DNA from: Pseudomonas viridiflava
GTDB taxonomy: Bacteria; Pseudomonadota; Gammaproteobacteria; Pseudomonadales; Pseudomonadaceae
Assembly (NCBI RefSeq): GCF_900583165.1
Contig: NZ_UTKY01000036.1
Location: 18,463-82,462 of the forward strand
Length of the DNA stretch: 64,000 nt
Direction of reading: 5' to 3'
The notes beneath the pieces were generated by a model. That model searched no databases and was not told the origin of the DNA. It saw only the letters and a program-made list of their open reading frames with translations. Shown here piece by piece: positions 49,841 through 59,311 of the stretch. Numbering within the stretch: the stretch's first letter is position 1; the number at the start of each line of letters is the position of its first letter. Position numbers and translations under genes: made by a program.

Positions 49841-50691
49841 GTACCTCGGTCGAGGAAGTACGCCTGAGCCTGCCGCACATTGAGTTGGCAGCCCACCTGT
49901 TCGGTCCCGAGGACGGTTTGCCCGTCATTGCTTTGCATGGGTGGTTGGACAATGCCAACAGCTTCGCGCGCCTGGCGCCCAAGCTTGAGGGCTTACGTAT
50001 CGTGGCCCTGGATATGGCGGGGCATGGACACTCGGCTCATCGTCCAGTCGGCGCCGGGTATGCCCTGTGGGATTACGTACATGACGTGCTGCACGTCGCC
50101 GAACAACTGGGCTGGAAACGTTTTGCATTACTTGGTCACTCCCTCGGTGCCATCGTTTCCCTGGTATTAGCGGGGTCTCTGCCGGAGCGGGTAACACACC
50201 TCGGATTGATCGACGGGGTGATCCCGCCAACCGCCCGCGGCGAGAGCGCCGCAGAGCGCCTGGGCATGGCCCTGCAGGCGCAGTTGAACCTGCAAGACAA
50301 ACGCAAACCGGTCTACAGCACCCTGGACCGTGCGGTCGAAGCGCGCATGAAAGGCCTGGTGGCCGTCAGCCGCGAAGCAGCTGAACTGCTGGCCCAGCGC
50401 GGTTTAATGCCGGTACCGGGCGGTTATACCTGGCGCACTGACAACCGCCTTACCCTGGCCTCGCCGATGCGTCTTACAGACGAACAAGCCATGGCATTCG
50501 TGCAGCGTGTGGGTTGCCCTACGCAGCTGGTGGTAGCCGCTGACGGCCTGCTGGCGAAACATCCCGAATTGCTTTCTCAGCTTCCCTTCACGGTAACCAC
50601 GTTGCCAGGCGGCCATCATTTGCACCTGAATGATGAGCCTGGCGCTCTCCTTGTTGCAGACTGTTTCAATCGGTTCTTCCGCGCGCCTTGA
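49837..50691 (+). CDS. Alpha/beta hydrolase (second of overlapping pair)
   Basis: A 284-residue hydrolase. VIALHGWLDNANSFARLAP contains the oxyanion strand; FALLGHSLGAIVSLVLAGS the nucleophile Ser; TTLPGGHHLHLNDEP the His. An upstream TTG start two codons earlier is possible, but the ATG in the ATGA overlap is preferred. Family resemblance is to MhpC/epoxide-hydrolase-like esterases. Substrate is unknown. It may be co-transcribed with the 18-codon frame and DUF4892 gene 50 bp downstream. Confidence 0.88.
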   Translation: MSTSVEEVRLSLPHIELAAHLFGPEDGLPVIALHGWLDNANSFARLAPKLEGLRIVALDMAGHGHSAHRPVGAGYALWDYVHDVLHVAEQLGWKRFALLGHSLGAIVSLVLAGSLPERVTHLGLIDGVIPPTARGESAAERLGMALQAQLNLQDKRKPVYSTLDRAVEARMKGLVAVSREAAELLAQRGLMPVPGGYTWRTDNRLTLASPMRLTDEQAMAFVQRVGCPTQLVVAADGLLAKHPELLSQLPFTVTTLPGGHHLHLNDEPGALLVADCFNRFFRAP

Positions 50692-50740
50692 CTTGGGGCG
50701 GTCAACTGCCGAGGCTGGGCGGATTGAAAGGGAGTCAACC

Positions 50741-50797
50741 ATGAATAAACTCAACATTGCTTCGACCTCCGATGGCCAGGGCTCGTTGATCCTATGA
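50741..50797 (+). CDS. Possible 18-residue leader peptide coupled to DUF4892 gene
   Basis: A short frame reading MNKLNIASTSDGQGSLIL, with a strong RBS (AAAGGGAGTCAACC) before its ATG. Its TGA overlaps the ATG of the next gene (ATGA). That gene has no strong RBS of its own, so this frame may serve mainly to deliver ribosomes to it. Whether the peptide accumulates is unknown. Confidence 0.5.
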   Translation: MNKLNIASTSDGQGSLIL

Positions 50798-51612
50798 GCG
50801 TGCGTAAAGGATGTATCCGTATCCTGGGTCTGGGCCTTTTCAGCCCATTGGTGTTCGCCGCTGATATCCCGGGTAGCCAGGACCTGCCCACGGTTGTCCG
50901 TCAGGTCGACGCGCAAATTGTCGATTACCGCCCCGCCGAAGAAAAAGAACGCATCTACCCCATGGGCGCTATCCGCAAGATCAGTGGCCAACTGCGCTAC
51001 GAAGGCCAAGCCATCGCACGCGGCCAAACCACCGCTATCACCTATGAATTACCCGCCGAGCACACTTCCAGCGCTGCGTTTACCGCCACCCGTGAGGGGC
51101 TGCAGGAAAAGGGCGCGCAGTTATTGTTTTGGTGCAAGGCCCGTGATTGCGGCGAAAGCAGCCTGTGGGCCAATGAGGTCTTCGGCAACGCCAAGCTGGT
51201 AGGCGCCGATGGCCAGCAGGAATACCTGCTGCTGCGCCTGGCTGCGCCGCAAGATAATTCCTTAGTGGCGCTGTACGGCATCACCCGCGGCAACCGTCGC
51301 GCCTATCTGCATGTAGAGCAATTGGACGCCAGCGCCCCCTTGGGTGAATTGCTGCCCACGTCGGCAACCTTGCTGCGTGAGCTCAAGAGCACCGGCGAGC
51401 TGGATTTCCCTGCATTGGGCGCCGAACCCGATGCAACCTGGCTGACCTTGATTTCGCGCGGGTTGAACCTCGACACCACCTTGCGCGTAAGCTTGACCGG
51501 GCCAACCGCCGAAGCCTGGCGCCAGGGCCTGGTCGACAGCGGCGTGCGCGCCGCGCGCCTGGAAACGGGTACCGGTGATGCCAAAGGCCTGCACCTGCAT
51601 CTGATACGCTAA
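50794..51612 (+). CDS. DUF4892 domain secreted protein
   Basis: A 272-residue protein with signal peptide MSVRKGCIRILGLGLFSPLVFA (cleavage near Ala23). It belongs to the DUF4892 group: KERIYPMGAIRKISGQLRYEG, then AQLLFWCKARDCGESSLWAN with two Cys that could form a disulfide, then EYLLLRLAAP. The C-terminal domain (about 195-272) has alternating strands and ends in LHLHLIR. Probably periplasmic; function unknown. Initiation appears coupled to the upstream short frame. Confidence 0.82.
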   Translation: MSVRKGCIRILGLGLFSPLVFAADIPGSQDLPTVVRQVDAQIVDYRPAEEKERIYPMGAIRKISGQLRYEGQAIARGQTTAITYELPAEHTSSAAFTATREGLQEKGAQLLFWCKARDCGESSLWANEVFGNAKLVGADGQQEYLLLRLAAPQDNSLVALYGITRGNRRAYLHVEQLDASAPLGELLPTSATLLRELKSTGELDFPALGAEPDATWLTLISRGLNLDTTLRVSLTGPTAEAWRQGLVDSGVRAARLETGTGDAKGLHLHLIR

Positions 51613-51684
51613 GCGCCACAGGGCGAACGGACCCGCGCCGTTCGCCTAAGCTGTCTTCTTAACATCTGTTTCTAGAGAACCCCC

Positions 51685-52746
51685 ATGCTTAATAACGATC
51701 GCCTGCTGGTGCAAATCCTGCTGCTGGTGCTGTTTGGTGCCAGCCTCTGGGTGATGGCACCGTTCTGGTCGGCGCTGTTCTGGGGCGCGGTACTGGCATT
51801 TGCCAGTTGGCCGCTGATGCGGCTGCTCACCCGCGCCCTGGGTGGCCGCGAATCCTTGGCGGCCGGCATCCTGACCCTGGGCTGGATGTTGCTGGTGGCC
51901 GTGCCGTTGGTGTGGCTGGGGTTCAACCTGGCGGACCACGTGCGCGATGCCGTGGCGTTGATCAAGGATATCCAGGTCGATGGCCTGCCCGAGGCGCCTA
52001 CCTGGCTGGGTTCGATTCCTTTTGTCGGCGAGCGCCTGGTGGCGATGTGGGACAGCATTGACCAGCAGGGCGCGGCGTTGATGGTCAGCATCAAGCCGTA
52101 CCTGGGGCAGGTGGGCAATTGGTTGCTGGCGCGCAGCGCACAGATTGGCGGCGGCATTCTTGAACTGACCTTGAGCCTGGTGTTCGTGTTCTTCTTTTAT
52201 CGCGATGGCCCGCGCCTGGCGATGTTTGTGCACCGTCTGCTGGAGCGTTTGATCGGCGAACGTGCGGGCTATTACATCGAGCTGGTGGCGGGCACCGTGC
52301 AGCGGGTGGTCAATGGCGTGATCGGTACTGCTGCGGCCCAGGCGCTGCTGGCGCTCATCGGCTTCATGATCGCCGGCGTGCCGGGGGCGCTGGTGCTGGG
52401 GATCGTCACGTTCTTGCTCAGCCTGATCCCCATGGGCCCGCCGCTGGTGTGGATCCCCGCCACGGCGTGGTTGGCCTGGAAAGGCGACTACACCTACGCG
52501 GTGTTCCTCGGTGTCTGGGGCACGTTCATCATCAGCGGCGTGGACAACGTGCTGAAGCCCTACCTCATCAGCCGGGGCGGCAACCTGCCGCTGGTTATCG
52601 TCTTGCTGGGTGTGTTTGGCGGGTTGATTGCCTTTGGCTTTATCGGCCTGTTTATCGGGCCGACGTTGCTGGCGGTGGCGTATAGCCTGTTGATGGATTG
52701 GAGTGCGACCCAAGCGCAAGGTCGCCGGGAGGACAAACCGCTGTAA
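51685..52746 (+). CDS. AI-2E family transporter (PerM-like)
   Basis: A 353-residue integral membrane protein of the AI-2E exporter/PerM superfamily, with about eight membrane segments. PFWSALFWGAVLAFASWPLM begins the N-terminal pair, FVFFFYRDGPRLA is the family's conserved motif, and LSLIPMGPPLVWIPATAW and SGVDNVLKPYLISRGGNLPL are signatures. Family members export AI-2, sodium or other solutes; which applies here cannot be told. The leader CTAGAGAACCCCC is a weak RBS. Monocistronic. Confidence 0.92.
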   Translation: MLNNDRLLVQILLLVLFGASLWVMAPFWSALFWGAVLAFASWPLMRLLTRALGGRESLAAGILTLGWMLLVAVPLVWLGFNLADHVRDAVALIKDIQVDGLPEAPTWLGSIPFVGERLVAMWDSIDQQGAALMVSIKPYLGQVGNWLLARSAQIGGGILELTLSLVFVFFFYRDGPRLAMFVHRLLERLIGERAGYYIELVAGTVQRVVNGVIGTAAAQALLALIGFMIAGVPGALVLGIVTFLLSLIPMGPPLVWIPATAWLAWKGDYTYAVFLGVWGTFIISGVDNVLKPYLISRGGNLPLVIVLLGVFGGLIAFGFIGLFIGPTLLAVAYSLLMDWSATQAQGRREDKPL

Positions 52747-52774
52747 CTGAAAGGGCTAGGTCAATGTGTGTTTT

Positions 52775-53812
52775 CTAGGCCCTTGGTAGCCACAAGACCG
52801 CCGTCAGGCCACCACCTGGCGTTTCTTCCAGGGTTAGACGCCCGCCTAGGCGCTCAACCGCTTCCTTGGAAATCGTCATCCCCAACCCAACGCCACCGGA
52901 GTTGCGGTTACGCGAGCCTTCCAGCCGATAGAACGGCTCGAATACCGCCTCGTGCATATTTGCCGCAATCCCAGGGCCGTGGTCGATCACACGAATCAGC
53001 AATGCCTCACGGCTGTCCTCCAGCGCAACGCGCGCCGTGCCGGCATAGCGCAACGCGTTGTCGATCAGGTTGTTGAGGGCTGAACGCAAGGCCATCGGTT
53101 GCACCTGCAAGGGTGCACAGGTGCCGGCGAATTGCACGTCGCAGCCTTGGTCCTGGGCGTTTTCGCTCATGGATTCCACCAGCGCCTGCACGTCCAGCCA
53201 ATGCCGGGTTTCGCTGGTGCGTTGCTCGTGCAAGTAGCTCAGGGTGGCGTCGAGCATGCCGATCATATCGTTCAGGTCTTGGCGCATCTGGCCTTGCAGC
53301 CGGGTGTCTTCGATCTGTTCCAGGCGCAACTTGAGGCGTGACAGCGGGGTGCGCAGGTCATGGGAGACCGCGCCCAGCATGCGCGCACGTTGGCTGACCT
53401 GCTCGCGGATACGTCGCTGCATCAGGTTGAAGGTGTACGCCGCTTGTCGCGCCTCCCGGGGGCCGGACTCGTCCAGCGGTGGGCTGTCGAGGTCCAGGCT
53501 CAGTTGCTCGGCCGCATCGCTCAGGCGTTGGATCGGCCGGCTTAACAGCTTGGCACCGTACCAAGCGGCAATGATCAGCGAGATAAACTGGAACGTCAGC
53601 GGCACCAGCGGGCCGCCGAACCAAGGGCGATGGCGCTCCTTGTTCAGCGGCACCCTCGTGCCGTCCGGTTGTTCGATAAACGTTTCCTGGGGCGGCGGCG
53701 GTGGAGGGCCGTAATAGCGGAACCAGGAAATCGCCAGCACATGGGCCAGCACGATGCCCACCAGCAACACGCCAAACAGACGACCGAACAGCGTGTTGAA
53801 GGGGGCACGCAT
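52775..53812 (-). CDS. Sensor histidine kinase (EnvZ type)
   Basis: A 345-residue kinase. TM1 spans residues 11-31; the periplasmic loop is only about 40 residues and contains YYGPPPPPPQETFIEQPDG, Pro-rich. TM2 is about 68-84, followed by HAMP. HisKA holds GAVSHDLRTPLSRLK with phospho-His151. The ATPase domain has NNLIDNALRYA, DHGPGI and GGVGLGMTISK. It overlaps its response regulator by one base (TAATG), forming an OmpR/EnvZ-type pair. The signal is unknown; the tiny loop suggests membrane or protein-contact sensing. Confidence 0.94.
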   Translation of the reverse strand: MRAPFNTLFGRLFGVLLVGIVLAHVLAISWFRYYGPPPPPPQETFIEQPDGTRVPLNKERHRPWFGGPLVPLTFQFISLIIAAWYGAKLLSRPIQRLSDAAEQLSLDLDSPPLDESGPREARQAAYTFNLMQRRIREQVSQRARMLGAVSHDLRTPLSRLKLRLEQIEDTRLQGQMRQDLNDMIGMLDATLSYLHEQRTSETRHWLDVQALVESMSENAQDQGCDVQFAGTCAPLQVQPMALRSALNNLIDNALRYAGTARVALEDSREALLIRVIDHGPGIAANMHEAVFEPFYRLEGSRNRNSGGVGLGMTISKEAVERLGGRLTLEETPGGGLTAVLWLPRA

Positions 53813-54576
53813 TAGCCGATGTCTCGGGCGTCGAACAGGTAGCCTTCGCCACGCACGGTCTTGATCAACTGCGGCGCCTTGGGATCGTCTCCCAGTTTTT
53901 GCCGCAGGCGCGACACCAGCAAGTCGATGCTGCGATCAAAGGCTTCGATGGAGCGGCCTCGGGCAGCGTCGAGCAGCTGTTCGCGGCTCAATACGCGGCG
54001 CGGGCGTTCGATAAACACCCACAGCAGGCGGAATTCAGCGTTGGAAAGCGGCACCACGAGCCCATCGTCGGCCACTAGCTGGCGCAGTACGCTGTTGAGG
54101 CGCCAGTTGTCGAAGCGAATATTCGCACGCTGATCGGTGCGGTCATCGCGCACACGGCGCAGGATGGTCTGGATGCGCGCCACCAGTTCACGCGGCTCGA
54201 ACGGCTTGGACATGTAGTCGTCAGCGCCCAATTCCAGGCCGATGATACGGTCGGTGGGTTCGCAGCGGGCGGTGAGCATCAGGATCGGGATGTCCGACTC
54301 CGAGCGCAGCCAACGGCACAGCGACAGGCCATCTTCGCCCGGTAGCATCAGGTCAAGCACCACCACGTCATAGGTTTCGGCTTGCATGGCCAGGCGCATT
54401 GCAGCGCCATCGGTCACGCCGGTGGCGAGAATATTGAAGCGCGCCAGGTAGTCGATCAGCAGCTCGCGAATCGGCACATCGTCATCGACGATCAATGCGC
54501 GGGTGTTCCAGCGTTTGTCGTCGGCGATCACCGCGCTTTTTTGCTCGTCGTTCAGCGGGACGGAAGGGGTATGCAT
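53812..54576 (-). CDS. OmpR-family response regulator
   Basis: A 254-residue regulator. The receiver has ALIVDDDVPIRELL, phospho-Asp75 in VVVLDLMLPGEDGLSL, and YMSKPFEPRELVARI with the conserved Lys. The C-terminal winged-helix domain includes PLSNAEFRLLWVFIERPRRV and the recognition region IDLLVSRLRQKLGDDP. It is transcribed first, followed by its kinase. The start is uncertain: MHTPSVPLND is chosen, though it has no strong RBS; a Met 17 codons earlier is possible. Upstream 259 bp separate it from divergent pyrF. Confidence 0.93.
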   Translation of the reverse strand: MHTPSVPLNDEQKSAVIADDKRWNTRALIVDDDVPIRELLIDYLARFNILATGVTDGAAMRLAMQAETYDVVVLDLMLPGEDGLSLCRWLRSESDIPILMLTARCEPTDRIIGLELGADDYMSKPFEPRELVARIQTILRRVRDDRTDQRANIRFDNWRLNSVLRQLVADDGLVVPLSNAEFRLLWVFIERPRRVLSREQLLDAARGRSIEAFDRSIDLLVSRLRQKLGDDPKAPQLIKTVRGEGYLFDARDIG

Positions 54577-54835
54577 AATGCGATCATCTGCCTGGTTGTT
54601 GCGGTCAGCATAGGCGCCCAGCCACATGGCTGGTAGTGCTGGTCGGTGGGTCGTGCGGGCGAGCCTATCCGTGGGGCGTATTGGGGGGATGTCGTGAATG
54701 TATCAGCTTTGAAATAATTGGCTCAAATGCACGCCGCAGTGCGCTTGGTCAGTATTTACCGATCATCGGATCCCGTAATGGCGCAGCTTGCGCTACAATC
54801 CGCGCCGATTTCGACTTGCCTGAGAGCCCATTCCA

Positions 54836-55534
54836 ATGTCCGTCTGCCAGACTCCTATCATCGTCGCCCTGGATTACCCCACTCGTGACGCCGCACTGAA
54901 GCTGGCTGACCAGTTGGACCCCAAGCTTTGCCGGGTCAAGGTCGGCAAGGAACTGTTCACCAGCTGCGCCGCGGAAATCGTCGGCACCCTGCGTGACAAA
55001 GGCTTCGAGGTGTTCCTCGACCTGAAATTCCACGATATACCCAACACCACCGCCATGGCAGTCAAGGCCGCCGCTGAAATGGGCGTGTGGATGGTCAACG
55101 TGCACTGCTCCGGCGGCCTGCGCATGATGACCGCCTGCCGCGAAGTGCTGGAACAGCGCAGCGGCCCCAAGCCGTTGTTGATCGGCGTGACCGTACTCAC
55201 CAGCATGGAGCGCGAAGACCTGGCCGGCATCGGCCTGGACATCGAACCTCAAGAGCAAGTGCTGCGCCTGGCGGCCCTGGCCCAGAAGGCCGGTTTGGAT
55301 GGCCTGGTGTGTTCGGCCCTGGAAGCCCAGGCGTTGAAGACCGCCCACCCGTCGCTGCAACTGGTGACTCCGGGTATTCGCCCTGCGGGCAGCGCGCAGG
55401 ATGACCAGCGCCGTATCCTGACCCCGCGTCAGGCACTGGATGCAGGTTCCGATTACCTGGTGATTGGTCGTCCGATCAGCCAGGCGGCGGACCCGGCGAA
55501 GGCGTTGGCGGCTGTGGTTGCCGAGATCGCCTGA
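54836..55534 (+). CDS. pyrF: Orotidine 5'-phosphate decarboxylase
   Basis: A 232-residue TIM-barrel enzyme making UMP from OMP. It starts [38 protein letters not shown] holds the catalytic Asp-Lys-Asp tetrad region, and [20 protein letters not shown] is the phosphate-binding loop. The C-terminus has [19 protein letters not shown]. Length is normal. A TACAAT at 54794-54799 may be its -10 box. It converges on the CurA-like gene across a REP hairpin. Confidence 0.97.
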   Translation: MSVCQTPIIVALDYPTRDAALKLADQLDPKLCRVKVGKELFTSCAAEIVGTLRDKGFEVFLDLKFHDIPNTTAMAVKAAAEMGVWMVNVHCSGGLRMMTACREVLEQRSGPKPLLIGVTVLTSMEREDLAGIGLDIEPQEQVLRLAALAQKAGLDGLVCSALEAQALKTAHPSLQLVTPGIRPAGSAQDDQRRILTPRQALDAGSDYLVIGRPISQAADPAKALAAVVAEIA

Positions 55535-55556
55535 TCTCTAAAGTAAACACAGTTCC

Positions 55557-55604
55557 AAATGTGGGAGGGGCGGTGCGACGATTCGACTTGCCCCTCCCAC
55601 ATTT
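55557..55604. repeat. Single variant REP hairpin
   Basis: AAATGTGGGAGGGG (55557-55570), a 20-nt loop that differs from other REPs, then CCCCTCCCACATTT (55591-55604). A perfect 14-bp stem between convergent pyrF and the CurA-like gene. Confidence 0.85.
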
Positions 55605-55637
55605 AGATCACCCATCACCAGATAGATTTGCGGTGTG

Positions 55638-56645
55638 TCAGCTGACCTTCAGCACCAACTTCCCAAAGTTCTCGCCGTTGAACAGCTTCATCAATGTCTC
55701 CGGGAACGTCTCCAGGCCCTCGACGATATCCTCCTTGCTCTTGAGCTTGCCCTGCGCCATCCAGCCACCCATTTCCTGGCCAGCAGCGGCAAAGTTTGCC
55801 GCGTGGTCCATCACCACAAAACCTTCCATGCGTGCACGGTTGACCAGCAGTGACAAATAGTTGGCCGGGCCTTTGACCGCTTCCTTGTTGTTGTACTGGC
55901 TGATGGCACCGCAGATTACTACCCGCGCTTTCAGCGCCAGGCGGCTGAGAACGGCGTCGAGAATATCCCCGCCGACGTTATCGAAATACACATCCACGCC
56001 CTTGGGGCACTCGCGCTTGAGGGCGGCAGGCACGTCTTCGCTTTTGTAGTCGATGGCAGCGTCAAAACCCAGTTCATCCACCAGGAATTTGCACTTGTCG
56101 GCGCCGCCGGCAATGCCCACTACGCGGCAGCCTTTGATCTTGGCGATCTGCCCGGCAATGCTGCCCACCGCGCCGGCCGCGCCGGAGATCACCACGGTTT
56201 CGCCGGCCTTGGGGGCACCGGTGTCCAACAGGGCAAAGTAGGCCGTCATGCCAGTCATGCCCAAGGCGGACAGATAACGCGGTAGCGGCGCCAATGTCGG
56301 ATCGACTTTATAGAAACCTCGCGGTTCACCCAGGAAATAATCCTGCACGCCCAGGGCGCCATTTACGTAGTCCCCGACTGCAAATTTAGGGTTGTTCGAC
56401 GCGACTACTTTGCCCACCCCCAATGCACGCATCACTTCACCAATACCTACCGGTGGGATGTAGGACTTGCCCTCATTCATCCAGCCACGCATGGCCGGGT
56501 CCAGGGACAGGTATTCATTGCGCACCAGCACCTGGCCATCCTGGGGTGTGCCCACGGGCACTTCCTGGTAGGTGAAGGTTTCCCGCGTGGCCGCGCCAAC
56601 CGGGCGTTTGGCGAGCAGGAATTGGCGATTGGTCTGGGCGGTCAT
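55638..56645 (-). CDS. NADP-dependent oxidoreductase (CurA-like, zinc-free MDR family)
   Basis: A 335-residue medium-chain reductase of the leukotriene B4 dehydrogenase/CurA group. The cofactor motif is VVISGAAGAVGSIAGQIAKI. The N-terminal EYLSLDPAMRGWMNEGKSYI is typical, and GMTGMTAYFALLDTGAP lies before the Rossmann fold. No zinc-ligand Cys/His set is present. It probably reduces the alpha,beta double bond of enones; the physiological substrate is unknown. Divergent from the SDR gene. Confidence 0.9.
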   Translation of the reverse strand: MTAQTNRQFLLAKRPVGAATRETFTYQEVPVGTPQDGQVLVRNEYLSLDPAMRGWMNEGKSYIPPVGIGEVMRALGVGKVVASNNPKFAVGDYVNGALGVQDYFLGEPRGFYKVDPTLAPLPRYLSALGMTGMTAYFALLDTGAPKAGETVVISGAAGAVGSIAGQIAKIKGCRVVGIAGGADKCKFLVDELGFDAAIDYKSEDVPAALKRECPKGVDVYFDNVGGDILDAVLSRLALKARVVICGAISQYNNKEAVKGPANYLSLLVNRARMEGFVVMDHAANFAAAGQEMGGWMAQGKLKSKEDIVEGLETFPETLMKLFNGENFGKLVLKVS

Positions 56646-56818
56646 GGCAGGGACTCTTGATGAAAATGAACCTAGAGTGATAGACCTTCAGTGCCTTTGA
56701 AGCAAGACCGGGCGCAGGTGCGAATGCAGGCTGATAGGCGCTGCTAATAGTGCTGACGCGCTTATCACGGTGTTGGCTAGACTCGCTCTACGGTTACTTT
56801 TCCCACAGGACATCCTCC

Positions 56819-57580
56819 ATGAGCATGACGTTTTCCGGCCAGGTCGCCCTGGTCACTGGCGCCGCCGCCGGTATTGGTCGCGCCACCGCGCTGGCGTTCG
56901 CCGCCGAAGGCTTGAAGGTCGTGGTTGCCGACCTGGATGTGGCGGGCGGTGAGGGCACCGTTGCGCTGATCCAGCAGGCCGGAGGTGAAGCGGTGTTTGT
57001 GCGTTGCAACGTCACACTGGAAGCGGACGTGCAGCAATTGATGGCGCAGACCCTCGCAGCCTTCGGGCGTCTGGACTACGCGTTTAACAACGCCGGGATC
57101 GAGATCGAGAAGGGCAAGCTGGCGGATGGCACGTTGGACGAGTTCGACGCGATCATGGGCGTCAACGTCAAAGGCGTCTGGTTGTGCATGAAGCATCAAT
57201 TGCCACTGCTGCTGGCCCAAGGCCGTGGGGCTATCGTCAACACTGCGTCGGTGGCGGGGTTGGGGGCGGCGCCGAAGATGAGCATTTACGCAGCCTCCAA
57301 GCACGCGGTGATCGGCCTGACCAAGTCGGCCGCCATCGAATACGCAAAGAAGCACATTCGGGTCAACGCCGTCTGCCCGGCAGTGATCGATACCGATATG
57401 TTCCGACGCGCTTATGAAGCTGACCCGCGCAAGGCGGATTTCGCCGCCGCCATGCACCCGGTCGGGCGCATCGGCACCGTCGAAGAGATTGCCAGCGCAG
57501 TGCTATACCTGTGCAGTGATGGGGCGGCGTTTACCACGGGGCAGGCGTTGGCGGTAGACGGGGGTGCCACGGCGATCTAG
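56819..57580 (+). CDS. Short-chain dehydrogenase/reductase
   Basis: A 253-residue classical SDR. ALVTGAAAGIGRATALAFAA is the NAD(P) site; NNAGIEIEKG follows; INTASVAGLGAAPKMSIYAA with SKHAVIGL holds the Ser-Tyr-Lys triad. VVADLDV after strand 2 has an Asp that favours NAD(H) over NADP(H). The C-terminus TTGQALAVDGGATAI is standard. The start MSMTFSGQ is chosen; the frame stays open upstream for 23 codons but is not conserved-looking. Substrate unknown. Confidence 0.9.
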   Translation: MSMTFSGQVALVTGAAAGIGRATALAFAAEGLKVVVADLDVAGGEGTVALIQQAGGEAVFVRCNVTLEADVQQLMAQTLAAFGRLDYAFNNAGIEIEKGKLADGTLDEFDAIMGVNVKGVWLCMKHQLPLLLAQGRGAIVNTASVAGLGAAPKMSIYAASKHAVIGLTKSAAIEYAKKHIRVNAVCPAVIDTDMFRRAYEADPRKADFAAAMHPVGRIGTVEEIASAVLYLCSDGAAFTTGQALAVDGGATAI

Positions 57581-57783
57581 GACCTCGCGCCAGCCGCTAT
57601 TCGAAAACGTCCAGGGGTTTGTGAGGTTTTTCCGCGGCTGGCAAATTGCCTTGTCAGAATGTGTATCACTAGGTAAATAACTTAATAAAATCAATACTTT
57701 AATAACTTTTAGCCACCAGTTTCCTTGAGCTTCTGTGCTTAACTGCGCCGGGTTGAATAACAGACAGTTCAAGTGAGTGGCTC

Positions 57784-59196
57784 ATGGATTTAGGGATCGA
57801 TCGACAAGCCTCGGTACCGGTGGTACCGCAAATCGTCAGCGCGGTGGCGCACTGGATTCGCGAGAGCGGCGTAAGCCCTGGGACCCGTCTGCCGTCCATT
57901 CGGCAATTGGCCTTGGATAACCTGCTCAGCCAGTCCAGCGTGATCGAAGCCTGCGAGCGCATGGTCGCCCAAGGCATGCTGGCGTCCAGGCAAGGCTCTG
58001 GGTTTGTGGTGGCTCAGCCAGCCGCGTTGCACGAAGGTCAATGGTATGAGGGGGCGGAGCGGGGCTGGGGTGCTTTTGTCGATAATCCCTTGGGGGAACT
58101 GAAATTAGGTTGCGGCTGGTTGCCGGACGCCTGGCGCGAAAGCGACGACATCAGTTACGCCATCCGCGAAGTCTCCCGCACCGACACTGCCGGACTGTTC
58201 AACTACAGCACGCCCCTTGGGCTGCCTGCCCTGCGCGAGCAATTGCTCAAGCGCCTGACTCAGCTGCGTATTCCCTCGAGCCTCGAACGCATCCTCACGA
58301 CGGCCGGCGCCAGCCATGCCCAGGATCTGTTGATCCGCACGTTGCTCAAGCCCGGCGATTACGTGGTCGTGGAAACCCCAGGCTACGGCAACCTCTACCG
58401 GCAACTGGCCTTCCAGGGCGTCCATTTGCTGGAGGTGCCCCGCACCCGTGGCGGGCCGGACATCCCGGCGTTGGAGGCACTGCTGCAAGCGCATCAGCCC
58501 AAGTGTCTGTTTATTAACAGCCTGTATCACAACCCTACTGGCACCAGTCTGTGCCATGAGGTTGCCGAGCGCCTGCTGGAACTGGCCCACCGTAAAAATT
58601 TCCTGATCGTCGAAGAAGACGTGCTGGGCGACCTGCAGCATCCCAGCTGCACGCGGCTTTCGGCATTGCCCCACAATGACCGGGTGATCTATGTCGCGAG
58701 CTTTTCAAAAACCCTGAGCAGTGCGTTGCGGGTGGGCTATCTCAGCGCCAGTGCGGCAATCGTTACGCAACTGGCCAACCTCAAGACCCTGACCGGTTTC
58801 GGCACGTCACGGTTTGCCGAGGCGGTGGTTATGACGCTGCTGGTCAACGGTACCTATCGCAAGTGGGTGCAGCGCTTGCGCAAGCGATTGAACAATGAAA
58901 TGGCCGCTACGTTGCAGGTGCTGGAGGATGAAGAGTGGGAGGTGTTTGCGGTGCCGGCCGGCGGCATGTTCCTCTGGGCTCGACCTGGGGCAGCGCGCGC
59001 CTCGCGATTGTCGGCGTGTGCCCAGCGTCTGGGCGTGTTGTTGTCGCCGGGGGCGCTGTTCACCCCGAACGCTGAGCACAGTGACTGGCTGCGCATCAAT
59101 GTGGCCTACGCCGGAGATCAGCGGGCGCAGGCATTGTTCCGTGACCTGGGGCCCGCCAGATCGACCTCGACCATTCTGAAAGCGACGAGGATGTAG
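57784..59196 (+). CDS. MocR-type regulator (GntR HTH fused to aminotransferase domain)
   Basis: A 470-residue PLP-dependent regulator. The N-terminal GntR winged helix covers residues 10-80: GVSPGTRLPSIRQLALDNLL, SQSSVIEACERMVAQGMLAS. A short linker leads to a fold-type I aminotransferase domain (110-460). YHNPTGTS (Asn250), EEDVLGDL (Asp279) and YVASFSKTLSSALRVGY (PLP Lys309) are intact, so cofactor binding is expected. MocR proteins usually regulate an adjacent divergent gene, but the flanking genes here run in the same direction. The effector is unknown. Confidence 0.92.
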   Translation: MDLGIDRQASVPVVPQIVSAVAHWIRESGVSPGTRLPSIRQLALDNLLSQSSVIEACERMVAQGMLASRQGSGFVVAQPAALHEGQWYEGAERGWGAFVDNPLGELKLGCGWLPDAWRESDDISYAIREVSRTDTAGLFNYSTPLGLPALREQLLKRLTQLRIPSSLERILTTAGASHAQDLLIRTLLKPGDYVVVETPGYGNLYRQLAFQGVHLLEVPRTRGGPDIPALEALLQAHQPKCLFINSLYHNPTGTSLCHEVAERLLELAHRKNFLIVEEDVLGDLQHPSCTRLSALPHNDRVIYVASFSKTLSSALRVGYLSASAAIVTQLANLKTLTGFGTSRFAEAVVMTLLVNGTYRKWVQRLRKRLNNEMAATLQVLEDEEWEVFAVPAGGMFLWARPGAARASRLSACAQRLGVLLSPGALFTPNAEHSDWLRINVAYAGDQRAQALFRDLGPARSTSTILKATRM

Positions 59197-59311
59197 CTTT
59201 TTGCCATTATTGTGGCGCCAACGTCTTGTGTTCAGTGCCTTGCAGTTGCCAATCTGACTTCTGGTAAATCGGGCTCGATGGCATCCGCCATTGCAAGAGG
59301 ACTCAAGTGCA

